DNA of 58,163 nucleotides, from NCBI GenBank assembly GCA_021157415.1, contig JAGGWN010000035.1:1-58163 (forward strand). Reading direction: 5' to 3'. Below the pieces are notes generated by a model, which saw nothing but the letters and a program-made list of their open reading frames with translations, was not told where the DNA came from and made no database searches. This stretch comes from Bacteroidales bacterium. Lineage in GTDB: Bacteria; Bacteroidota; Bacteroidia; Bacteroidales; VadinHA17. Position numbers and translations under genes: made by a program. Below, one piece after another: positions 29,041 through 37,465 of the stretch; position 1 is the first letter of the stretch; each line of letters opens with the position of its first letter.

Positions 29041-32000
29041 TTACCTTACAACAATTTTCCTGGTAATAATAAAGTCCTGGCCACGAATGGTCACGATATA
29101 GAGTCTGAGGGGATTTTGTCTGCCGTTTTTATCAGGCGAGAAAGTGAAATGATTCATCCCTGCAGGAATATTCCGGAGAGTCAGTCCGTTGGTCCTGCGG
29201 CCACTGAGATCATAAACCGTGATCACAAGCTCCGGCTGTTTTGACAACAACTCCAAACCAGCTACAATCCGTAAGTCTTTACTGTACAGCTCTATCCTGC
29301 GGATACCGGTTTCTTCCAGACCAGTGACGGCATTCTCTGTATTGACTGTAAAACCGCCTGATACTCTTTGCTCTTCCGTTTCGTTGCCCTTTACTTGTTT
29401 CAGTGCAATAACCGACGCCTTGATTTCCGGATTTTTTATCCCGAAAGTTAGCATGATCTTATTTTCAGTCAGGTTAAGATCATAGGCGGATGTCAGGGCT
29501 ATGCGGATACTTCCGTCTTCTTCATTGTAACCTGTGGCACTCATAATGCCGGCAGGCAAATGGTCCGACTTCAAACCGGTAAACGTCAGATGTTCGGAGT
29601 TGGTTTCAAATACCAGCTCTAGCGATTTGATGCTTTCCGACGTAGTCAGAGTGACAGGCACTTCGAAATCAGCGCTTTCAGGGAACAACGGACCGGAAGG
29701 TATCGTTACGTCAACCGGGTCGCCGATAAGGGCTGATTTCTTCCCTCCCTGGTCAAATCCGGTGATCAGTCCCACGGTATATTGCAGGATCAGGGAGGCA
29801 TCGTACGCGGAGATACTACCGTCTTTTGACACGTCCGCCACTGCCTGCTGCGAAGCATTCAGGGTTATGTTACCTACGGTATACTGCAGGACCAGGGAGG
29901 CATCATAGGGCATTACTTCACCGTTAAGGCTTACATCCCCCGTTACCGGTATGGAGGGATGGGTGATCCATGGATCGAAATCCACGTGGTTGGAGACTCT
30001 TTCTCCTGTTCCGTCAGGATTAAGCGTAGGATGCCACGGACCGGTATCGTCATTCCACCAGCAATTTTCTGCATTAATTTCTACCGTCCCTGTTTCATTC
30101 CAGATTGCATAACCGTGGGAGGGATCACAGCCTGAAAAATCACAATGGTCAATATCGGGCACAGAAGTATTCCTTATCAGGATCCCCCAGAAATCATCTG
30201 TAAACAGGCTATTGTGTATCGTGGGAGAAGCATTATCAAGGGTAATACCTGCACGATTAGAGCTGTGGACATTATCCGAATAATGATACGAAGCATTCTT
30301 AATGACGCAATGATCCATGAGACAGGAAACATCGATGGATTCTCCCGGAAAGTAAATTCCTCTCCACCAATGATTATTAGCAGGGAGAGCATCCCCATCC
30401 CCATAAGTATCCCCACCGTAGAAATCATCCCTGTCGGAGGTAAAGACAATGGAGCTGTCGGGTGTGCTGCCTCCGTCGGCAATCAAACCGTTGCGGACCG
30501 TCAGGTATCCGTTTTGCATGAATTTACAAACCACACCGGGAGATATGGTTAAAACGGCACTGGTGCCAATGGTGTAGCGATTGAAGATATAAGGGATATT
30601 GGTTATCCCGGCAAAATTTCTTTTCCCGAGTGTGGCATTCTGGGTGAGTGTTTCATTGTCTTTCACCAGGATACCCCTGCCGGTAGTCCCGCTTAACAGA
30701 TTGTCACTTTCAACTGATGGGAAAGCCAGGACAGATACCGACATTGGAAAAGGAATATCTTCAAAAGTGCAGAAACGAATGACCGGGGCACTGGCTCCGC
30801 TGAGACCAAGAGCATAGTTCTCATTTTTATAAAAAAGGCAGTGTGTGATAACAGGAGAAGCATCCGAAGTGGATATCCCATAGTATCGCGAATACCGGAA
30901 GGTTGCATGATCTACGGAACTGTTGTCATCAGACTGATCCCTGAAAATAATGCGGCATCCTTCTTTAGTTACTGATACGGACCCGTTTTGCTCCGTATCT
31001 CCCGGCTTACCGAATACATCATCCCGCACGGTGGTAAAAACAACAGGTTTATCAACTGTTCCTGCCACCGTAAGCTTGCCATAGATGTCGAAATAAGCAC
31101 CGTTATCACTCTTGAAAACCAGGCCGGACGGAATGGTTAACTGGTCATCCACACGTATGTTTTCATTGACCAGGTAGGTGATGGTATCATATCCGGCAAA
31201 GCTTCTGACAGGCACCGTACCGCTGACTGCACCTCCGTTCAGGCTGATCCCCACCTGAGCCACATTGGCGATGGTGTTGCCTGAGAAAACGGGATTGGCA
31301 AACATATCCATGTGTACCGGAGCTTCACGGAGGTTGTTAAAAGCACACTGCGTAATGTGGGGATTGGCATCTCCATGAATCATCACCCCAAAATTATCCG
31401 AGAAATTTACAGTTACCTCCTGCATGTTGAGTTTGCAATCGCTGATGCTGATACCGTTACGTATATATCTCACCTCACAATGAGAGAGCATATTTAAGCT
31501 GTCATGTGAATCACCGGCGAATTCCATCCCCGACCATTTATGATTTGTGGGATCGTCGCCTCCGTTGAAGTTGGTATTGCCTGAAACGGAGTTATCATAC
31601 AGGGATGTAAAAATGATTTTTCCGGTTTCCTCTCCTTGTGCTTTCAACCCTCCGTGAACGACAAGCTTGCCGTAATATTCCCGGAATTTGAACACTGTAC
31701 CTGGTAACACGGACACGTCAGCATTCGCCGGAACGGTCATGGTATTGTCAATAATATAGGCAAGATTCGTATGACCGGCAAAATCCAGTCCTCCTAAAAC
31801 GTAAGTCCCTCCCAAAAACTTATCAACATAAACCCCCAGGTATCCGATAGACGAGAAACTATTTCCCAGAAGAACCGGGTTTCCGTCATTCAGCTCGCGC
31901 GCCAGGGGAAAGTAGGAAATGTTCTCAAAATAATTATTCAGAATCCGGGCATTACCGGAAAATAAAATGGCCCGGTAGGTATTTCTGATATCACAGTTTT

Positions 32001-33570
32001 CAAGAATATTATTGTTTCTCAGGGTGATGGAATAATACCCGTCTCCACGTCCTGCATACAGTATCTTCCAGTATTTCAGATGAGAGGGAACTGAACTATT
32101 AAGGATAATACGTCCGGAGGTGCTGCCTGAGATAGAAGTTGTTCCATCATTGTAAGTATCACCCGGATTTCCGTAATTATCATCGTTAATATGGGTAAAG
32201 ACAATGGGGCTTGCAGCTGTTCCAACACCTGTCAGAGGGCCGTTGGCCAAAAGATAATAATTCTTGTTTTTACACTTGATCACAATCCCCGGATCAATGA
32301 TAAGAGAAGCCGTGTCCTGAACCACCACATTTCCTTCGAGGGTAAAGGTAATGTTATCAAGATTTGCGAAAGACACCTGACGGAGATGGGCGTCATGATA
32401 CACGGTAGAACCTATAATACCAATGGCCCGGCCTTCGCTGGCGTTAAAATCCACCGAACAGTTGTTGAATGTTGGACCGGCATTCATATCCATATTGATA
32501 TTCAGTGTCTGTGCCCCTTCATAAGCAGATGGCATGAATTTACTATCGGAAAAAACAGGGAAAGCTTGTCCGGTGACCACCAGGTTGTAACGGTTTCCGG
32601 TAAACAGGCAATGCTCAAAAACAGGAGAACTTTTTATTACCTCCACAGCACATCTGGGCAATTCGCTGTTTCTGTTATTGTAATTGGAATATCTGGCACC
32701 GGTAAACTTGCAATAAGTCATGATACATGCGGTATCCACTGCTTCCCTGATATTGATCCCCTGCCAGTAATCATAGGAAGGTTCATGGTCGAAGATGACA
32801 GAATCGGCAGAGATTCCAAGGGCTTTCAGCTTTCCGTTGACATTGATCCAGGCATCCTTGCTCCCCAGAAAAGAGACACCGGGATACAGATACAGCAACC
32901 CACCGGAGGTGATACGCAGCTCGGAATCATAATAATACGGTATGCCCGTATTTTTACAGATAAAATGATTGTTGATATCCCGGAAATTGAGGTAGATATA
33001 ATCATGATCATTGCCGGTAAGTGTGAGGTTGTCTCCCGTATTCCACTGCCCGTTTCCACTAAAATATACCGGATAGGAACAACCCCTTATGGTGGTTTGT
33101 TCCAGATGCAGGGTTCCGTCCGTATATACATTTACTCCGTAACTGCTGAAATTTTCTAACAACGTATTGTTTGCCAGTGTAAGGTTTCCTTTTCTGACAC
33201 GGATTGATTGTGCATACTCCAGTTGACAATGATCCAGAGAGATGTTGCCGAAATCATTGCCATATTCATATCCGACATACAGTCCGTCCCAGAACCCTTC
33301 ACTGGTGCTGTTATTGGCAGTGAAGGTGACATCGGTGGCGTCCATTGCGCCATACACCACAATGTATTTCCCATTGTCAAATCTCAGTTCAACACCTGGC
33401 TCAACGATCAGGGTAATACCGGCATTCACTGTGATATTATTGGTAACAATGTATGGACTGTTGGCCGCGGTCAGGGTTGTATTGCTGCTAAAGACGCCCC
33501 CGATGTTGGTTTGTGCCATCAGGGAAAAAGTAGTGAAAATAAAACCAGTGAAAAGGTAAAACTTTTTCAT
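29041..33570 (-). CDS. Secreted beta-helix repeat protein with dockerin- and cohesin-like modules, T9SS-sorted
   Basis: A 1509-aa protein: signal peptide (1-19), about six right-handed beta-helix units of roughly 195 residues (units begin near residues 36, 205, 395, 595, 790 and 985; each has a VxPGxVxKF turn, then IVFTS, DD and GD), a type I dockerin-like pair of calcium-loop repeats (about 1210-1268: DVSLNGEVMPYD and DVSKDGSISAYD, each followed by ASLxLQYTVG), a cohesin-like beta domain (about 1275-1410) and a T9SS-type C-terminal domain. Beta-helices of this kind bind or cut polysaccharides; no catalytic residues are assigned. First gene of the secreted operon; its start is 35 to 560 bp from the candidate operator and divergent regulator. 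Confidence 0.86.
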   Translation of the reverse strand: MKKFYLFTGFIFTTFSLMAQTNIGGVFSSNTTLTAANSPYIVTNNITVNAGITLIVEPGVELRFDNGKYIVVYGAMDATDVTFTANNSTSEGFWDGLYVGYEYGNDFGNISLDHCQLEYAQSIRVRKGNLTLANNTLLENFSSYGVNVYTDGTLHLEQTTIRGCSYPVYFSGNGQWNTGDNLTLTGNDHDYIYLNFRDINNHFICKNTGIPYYYDSELRITSGGLLYLYPGVSFLGSKDAWINVNGKLKALGISADSVIFDHEPSYDYWQGINIREAVDTACIMTYCKFTGARYSNYNNRNSELPRCAVEVIKSSPVFEHCLFTGNRYNLVVTGQAFPVFSDSKFMPSAYEGAQTLNINMDMNAGPTFNNCSVDFNASEGRAIGIIGSTVYHDAHLRQVSFANLDNITFTLEGNVVVQDTASLIIDPGIVIKCKNKNYYLLANGPLTGVGTAASPIVFTHINDDNYGNPGDTYNDGTTSISGSTSGRIILNSSVPSHLKYWKILYAGRGDGYYSITLRNNNILENCDIRNTYRAILFSGNARILNNYFENISYFPLARELNDGNPVLLGNSFSSIGYLGVYVDKFLGGTYVLGGLDFAGHTNLAYIIDNTMTVPANADVSVLPGTVFKFREYYGKLVVHGGLKAQGEETGKIIFTSLYDNSVSGNTNFNGGDDPTNHKWSGMEFAGDSHDSLNMLSHCEVRYIRNGISISDCKLNMQEVTVNFSDNFGVMIHGDANPHITQCAFNNLREAPVHMDMFANPVFSGNTIANVAQVGISLNGGAVSGTVPVRSFAGYDTITYLVNENIRVDDQLTIPSGLVFKSDNGAYFDIYGKLTVAGTVDKPVVFTTVRDDVFGKPGDTEQNGSVSVTKEGCRIIFRDQSDDNSSVDHATFRYSRYYGISTSDASPVITHCLFYKNENYALGLSGASAPVIRFCTFEDIPFPMSVSVLAFPSVESDNLLSGTTGRGILVKDNETLTQNATLGKRNFAGITNIPYIFNRYTIGTSAVLTISPGVVCKFMQNGYLTVRNGLIADGGSTPDSSIVFTSDRDDFYGGDTYGDGDALPANNHWWRGIYFPGESIDVSCLMDHCVIKNASYHYSDNVHSSNRAGITLDNASPTIHNSLFTDDFWGILIRNTSVPDIDHCDFSGCDPSHGYAIWNETGTVEINAENCWWNDDTGPWHPTLNPDGTGERVSNHVDFDPWITHPSIPVTGDVSLNGEVMPYDASLVLQYTVGNITLNASQQAVADVSKDGSISAYDASLILQYTVGLITGFDQGGKKSALIGDPVDVTIPSGPLFPESADFEVPVTLTTSESIKSLELVFETNSEHLTFTGLKSDHLPAGIMSATGYNEEDGSIRIALTSAYDLNLTENKIMLTFGIKNPEIKASVIALKQVKGNETEEQRVSGGFTVNTENAVTGLEETGIRRIELYSKDLRIVAGLELLSKQPELVITVYDLSGRRTNGLTLRNIPAGMNHFTFSPDKNGRQNPLRLYIVTIRGQDFIITRKIVVR

Positions 33571-33635
33571 GGGGATAAGATTTTGAATATTAATTAAAGA
33601 ATAAACAGATTCCCGGAATTTTAGATGTTCGGTTA

Positions 33636-33896
33636 TTAAAAATATAGTCTTAATATTTTTTCATAATTAATTTCATCGGAAAGAATTTTGATACTTACTA
33701 TTTCAATATCCTCCGAAATAACCACATGTTCATGATTCGTATTGGATAGCATTTTCTGAAATATGATTGTTTCATCCATGTTCTGTATGGTTAACAACCC
33801 TTGTTTGATCACAGATGAAGCCGTAAAATATATCTCATGCCGGCTCGTAAAAATGAGAATATTCGTATCCTCGGTATGATCCCGGAATTTTTTCAT
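33636..33896 (-). CDS. Small hypothetical protein upstream of the secreted operon
   Basis: About 86 aa from the Met at 33896 (MKKFRDHTED); a longer reading from 33947 adds 17 residues but its start codon overlaps a GTAGCA repeat, so I prefer the shorter one. The sequence is beta-rich with alternating Ile/Thr/Glu and resembles the short beta-sandwich proteins or degenerate sorting domains of Bacteroidota, without a firm match. No signal peptide in the short form. It stops 65 bp before the first secreted-protein gene on the same strand. It could also be a remnant of an older surface protein C-terminus. Expression uncertain. Confidence 0.4.
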   Translation of the reverse strand: MKKFRDHTEDTNILIFTSRHEIYFTASSVIKQGLLTIQNMDETIIFQKMLSNTNHEHVVISEDIEIVSIKILSDEINYEKILRLYF

Positions 33897-33940
33897 TCGG
33901 CTAAAGTATGCCGGGGTACTGAGCGTGACAAAAAAAACAG

Positions 33941-33990
33941 GTAGCATTTAAGTAGCACCCGGAATAAATACAGGTAGCATTCAGGTATCA
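33941..33990. promoter_or_regulatory. Four 11-bp-phased GTAGCA repeats (candidate operator)
   Basis: GTAGCA occurs at 33941-33946, 33952-33957 and 33974-33979, with GTATCA at 33985-33990. Spacing is 11, 22 and 11 bp, so all four lie on one face of the helix. They form two direct repeats of about 24 bp, 33 bp apart, with about 19 matching positions. The cluster lies in the divergent region between the secreted operon side and the TPR-HTH regulator. Confidence 0.5.
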
Positions 33991-34100
33991 TACAAAATCA
34001 TAACAGTCATCCTATCTGTCCGGTAGAAAATATAATTGCTGTTTTCAGCAAAAATAGCAGTGCCGAAATATGAGCATATCTATCTTTATAGATTTTTCCC

Positions 34101-34108
34101 TATCTTTG
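34101..34108 (+). promoter_or_regulatory. Candidate -7 element for the TPR-HTH regulator
   Basis: TATCTTTG fits TAnnTTTG and lies 29 bp before the start codon at 34137. A near match, TATCTTTA, lies 20 bp upstream at 34081-34088. Confidence 0.5.
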
Positions 34109-34136
34109 TTAGCCTTTTTAATTCAACGGAAATCTC

Positions 34137-35879
34137 ATGAAAGGAAAAATTCATACTCTTCTTCTAATTTTTTTTTTCATACAAATTTCTATCTCAGCCA
34201 GTACGTCAGTTGACAGTTTAACAAAGGTTCTTCCTCTGTGTGCAGGGGTGGAAAGACTTCACACCCTGGAAGAATTATCGGATTACTACCTCAATAATAA
34301 TCTGGATAGCTGTATTTTTTATGCAGGATTATTAAAGAAAGAAGCCATTAAGACTCACAATACCGGTTTTGAGGGGGCTGCATATACCTCTCTCGGGTTA
34401 TGTTCTTATTACAGGGGGAAATATTTTGAGGCTGAAAATTATTTATTAAAAGCAATCCGCTTACAGGAAGAAATAAAGGATTCGGAACGGTTGGCACATT
34501 CATATAATGTTCTGTCCGGTATTTATGGGGAAACTGGTCAATATAATAAATCCACCAAGATTTTATACAAAGTCATAAAGTTTTACGAATCGAAAGATGA
34601 CCGGAAAGGTCTTTTAACCGCTTTTAATAATCTGGGATATTTATATATGAAGCTGGAGGATTATCCCAAAGCAATGGAATATTATCTCAAAGCCATTGAT
34701 ATTATTCACAAAAATCATCCGGATAGAAATAAGGGCTTTTTGTATAGCAACCTGGGAATATGTTATAAAGAGTTCGGTCAGTACGACAGTGCCTATTTCT
34801 ATTATAAGAAGGCGCTGGAAGAATATAAATCTCACAAAACCCTGAATGCCATTCCTATGCTTTACCAAAGTATTGGAAATTTATACGGATTCAGGCTGGA
34901 ACAACCGGATTCGGCCTTCTACTATTTTAACAGAGGAATAAGTCTTGCTAAACAATATGATCCCAATTCCCTGATTGAATTGTATTATAGTCTGGGACTA
35001 TTAAAAGAACGTCAGAAAAAATACCGGGCAAGTATTGACGCTTTTGACAAGTCTCTGGTTGTTGCAGAAAACACAAATGATCTGACCGGCCAGATGCAGG
35101 CTCATCTGGAGCTGTTCAGAGTCAATAAAAGTACAAATCGCTTATCAGAGGCTATCAATCATTTTCAAAAATACGATTTTCTGAAAGATTCGATCAACAA
35201 TAATGAGACCCGGACCACCATTGCAAGACTGGAAGAAAAATATAAAAACGAAAAAAACCAGGTTTACATTGAAAAGCTGAAGGCACAACAAAAAGCCGAC
35301 AAGAATTTAAAAGCAGCTATGATTCTTGCCATTATATTTTTACTTGCTTTTCTTGGCATTATCCTTTATGGGATTTTTCAACGAAAAAGAAGGAATAAAC
35401 TTGAAAAAGAATTATTAAGGAAGGAAAAGGAAAAAGTTGATGAGGAATTACGGCATCAAAACAGACAGCTGGCTTCACAAGCCCTGATGATGATGCAAAA
35501 AAGCAGGATGTTGAAGTCACTCTATCAATCCTTAAAGGAAGCGCCTACGGAAGCGGAACTTTTACCCAAATTTCTCAACAGCCTCAAACATCAGATTCAA
35601 AGCAACATACGATCCGAGAAGGACTGGAAACTTTTCAGGCTTTATTTTGAACAGGTAAATAAAACTTTTTTTCAGAAACTTAAGGCTATAAATCCGGAGC
35701 TCACCCAGAACGACTTTCGTCTGGCGGCATTGATAAAACTAAGATTGAACATCAAAGAAGCAGCCACGGTACTTAATCTTTCACCGAACAGTATCAAAGG
35801 GGCCCGTCATCGTCTTCGTATCAAACTGGGGTTAAAAGGAGAAGACGATCTGGCAGCGTTTGTTGAAAAAATCAACTGA
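34137..35879 (+). CDS. TPR - transmembrane - LuxR-type HTH regulator
   Basis: A 580-aa protein: signal peptide (about 1-22), six to eight TPR motifs (about 60-360), one membrane helix (about 391-413), a coiled coil rich in Lys and Glu (about 415-460), and a C-terminal LuxR-like helix-turn-helix (about 525-575: LTQNDFRLAALIKLRLNIKEAATVLNLSPNSIKGARHRLRIKL). This layout is a Bacteroidota-specific one-component membrane regulator: TPRs outside sense a ligand or partner and the HTH inside acts on DNA. It is transcribed away from the three-gene secreted operon and is the obvious candidate for its control. Convergent with the polyferredoxin gene, only 27 bp apart. Confidence 0.85.
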   Translation: MKGKIHTLLLIFFFIQISISASTSVDSLTKVLPLCAGVERLHTLEELSDYYLNNNLDSCIFYAGLLKKEAIKTHNTGFEGAAYTSLGLCSYYRGKYFEAENYLLKAIRLQEEIKDSERLAHSYNVLSGIYGETGQYNKSTKILYKVIKFYESKDDRKGLLTAFNNLGYLYMKLEDYPKAMEYYLKAIDIIHKNHPDRNKGFLYSNLGICYKEFGQYDSAYFYYKKALEEYKSHKTLNAIPMLYQSIGNLYGFRLEQPDSAFYYFNRGISLAKQYDPNSLIELYYSLGLLKERQKKYRASIDAFDKSLVVAENTNDLTGQMQAHLELFRVNKSTNRLSEAINHFQKYDFLKDSINNNETRTTIARLEEKYKNEKNQVYIEKLKAQQKADKNLKAAMILAIIFLLAFLGIILYGIFQRKRRNKLEKELLRKEKEKVDEELRHQNRQLASQALMMMQKSRMLKSLYQSLKEAPTEAELLPKFLNSLKHQIQSNIRSEKDWKLFRLYFEQVNKTFFQKLKAINPELTQNDFRLAALIKLRLNIKEAATVLNLSPNSIKGARHRLRIKLGLKGEDDLAAFVEKIN

Positions 35880-35906
35880 ATCCGGACCAGAATCACGACC
35901 TATAGA

Positions 35907-36956
35907 TCACTCCGTATGTTTATAAACCGGATCGTTAATATGCCTGATTCGATATTGGTATTCTTCTATGGGGATCCTGTTCTGCCAGTGCCCTGTGAGG
36001 CGGGCAATACCTGTAAAAAGGAAGAATATCAGCAGAATCAGGGCCGCCACCCGGGCGGGAGAGAGAACGCTTTTTTTCTTTCCCGGCAGACTGAGTGATA
36101 ACGTATCCGGTTCGGGGCACACAGAGACACAGGTCAGGCAGGCTGTGCACTCGTCCGTTTTAACTCTTCTTTTTTCGTGTACTTTGATATTTGCCGGACA
36201 GGCTTCGGTACACAGCTTACAATCGGTACATGTATCCGGATTGCGGGTAATCTTTGCCGGGCTAAACAGGCTGAAGAAGCCTAGCAACGCTCCATACGGA
36301 CAAAGATAACGGCACCAGAAATTCCTGATGAATACCGATAACAGTGCCAGTAGCACAATCACTCCTAAAGAGAAGGCAGAGATATGTGCAAAGAAGAGCA
36401 GCATCTTGATATCCGCCACCCGGTTGTAATCGCCATAGATAAAGGCTTTCAGATCCTGAACATTCATCCCCACCAGGATGCCCCAGGCAAAGAAAAGCAA
36501 TAACAGGTACTTCAAGCTTCGCAAGGGCCAATCGAGCCAGGCCGGCAACATCACATTCCTGCCAAAAATTCTCCGGCCGGTTTTCCACAAATACTCAGAC
36601 AGGAAGCCCACCGGACAGATCCATGAGCAGAAGCTTTTCTTTATCAACCAGGCTATCCCCAGGAAAGCCAAGAAAAAGACAAGTCCCGCCGGATGAACCG
36701 GATTGAAATCACCGGTAAGAATCCAGTATTTCAGGCTCATCAACGAGCTGATTGGCAGAAATGCCTCCACCCCCGGTGGTCGTGACACCTCTGCCCCACC
36801 CTGTTGCAAGAAATGCACAAAACGCACAAAGCGCCAACCTGTAAACAGCGTAATCGCCAGAAAAAATAACTGCACCGACAATCGGATCTTTTGACTGGTT
36901 TTGTAACCGGATGCCGTCCAACGAAACTCATCGACAAATATTCTTTTCTGTAACAT
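35907..36956 (-). CDS. NapH/YccM-like membrane polyferredoxin
   Basis: A 349-aa integral membrane iron-sulfur protein. About five or six helices (near 27-42, 70-80, 93-106, 150-166, 190-212 and 305-325) carry two conserved CxxxCP loops (CSWICP, Cys110/Cys114; CRYLCP, about 214-218). Then come two 4Fe-4S ferredoxin motifs: CTDCKLCTEACP and CTACLTCVSVCP (about 240-285). This is the NapH/NosR/CcoG-like layout, passing electrons between the quinone pool and a periplasmic or membrane acceptor. The acceptor is not in this window next to it; the cytochrome fusion 11 kb away is one candidate. It begins 2 bp from the barrel remnant and shares its strand with the propeller gene. Confidence 0.85.
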   Translation of the reverse strand: MLQKRIFVDEFRWTASGYKTSQKIRLSVQLFFLAITLFTGWRFVRFVHFLQQGGAEVSRPPGVEAFLPISSLMSLKYWILTGDFNPVHPAGLVFFLAFLGIAWLIKKSFCSWICPVGFLSEYLWKTGRRIFGRNVMLPAWLDWPLRSLKYLLLLFFAWGILVGMNVQDLKAFIYGDYNRVADIKMLLFFAHISAFSLGVIVLLALLSVFIRNFWCRYLCPYGALLGFFSLFSPAKITRNPDTCTDCKLCTEACPANIKVHEKRRVKTDECTACLTCVSVCPEPDTLSLSLPGKKKSVLSPARVAALILLIFFLFTGIARLTGHWQNRIPIEEYQYRIRHINDPVYKHTE

Positions 36957-36958
36957 AT

Positions 36959-37465
36959 TTACTTGTTCTTCAATAACATATAGATAACATTTATCCCCAG
37001 CACCTTATTCTTTACCGAAGTATCCTCTGCATTGCGTATATCACTCCACCCGTAACTATATTCCAATCCTATACGGAAGACACCCAGGGTAATCCCTCCA
37101 TCGATTTTAAGCCCCATGTCAAAATTCCGATATTGCTGGGGCAGTGGTCCAAAACCCTTATCGATTGCAAAGCCAGATCCAGTAAGGTTGGTAAATAACC
37201 CGTAATCAAAATACGTACCCCCCAAAAAATAAAACCCCTGTCTGAAAAAATTACATTTTAGTATCCATAAGAGAGGCACTTCGAGGTAAAAAAAGGTGGT
37301 TTTATCTTTTTCTGAAAGCTGGTAGTCTTCCTTAAAGCCTTTTTCTGCAAAGATCAAACCGGATCCCAATGCAAGTTTCCCGGATAAATTTATTTCTGCG
37401 GCCATACCCAAATGAAAGCCCATCTGCCAGTAGATTACTTTATGTATTATCCTTCTCTTTATCAA
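36959..37465 (-). pseudogene. N-terminally truncated outer-membrane beta-barrel (PorT-like) gene
   Basis: The frame encodes about 168 aa of an outer-membrane barrel of the PorT/OMP_b-brl_2 type: GFHLGMAAEINLSGKLALGS followed by a GLIFAEKGF strand, and a typical C-terminal strand series. Family members begin with a signal peptide and a first strand about 40-50 residues before this point. Here they are missing: the open frame stretches only to a stop at 37511, the first possible start (37465) is TTG, the first ATG is at 37423, and there is no signal sequence. The 5' end overlaps the last 26 bp of the propeller gene. This looks like a deletion remnant; without export it cannot form a barrel. Confidence 0.65.

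Noticed and set aside
32191-33159. Plus-strand open frame of 322 codons opposite the beta-helix protein
   Set aside because: A shadow frame over repeated beta-helix coding sequence, with no motif of its own.
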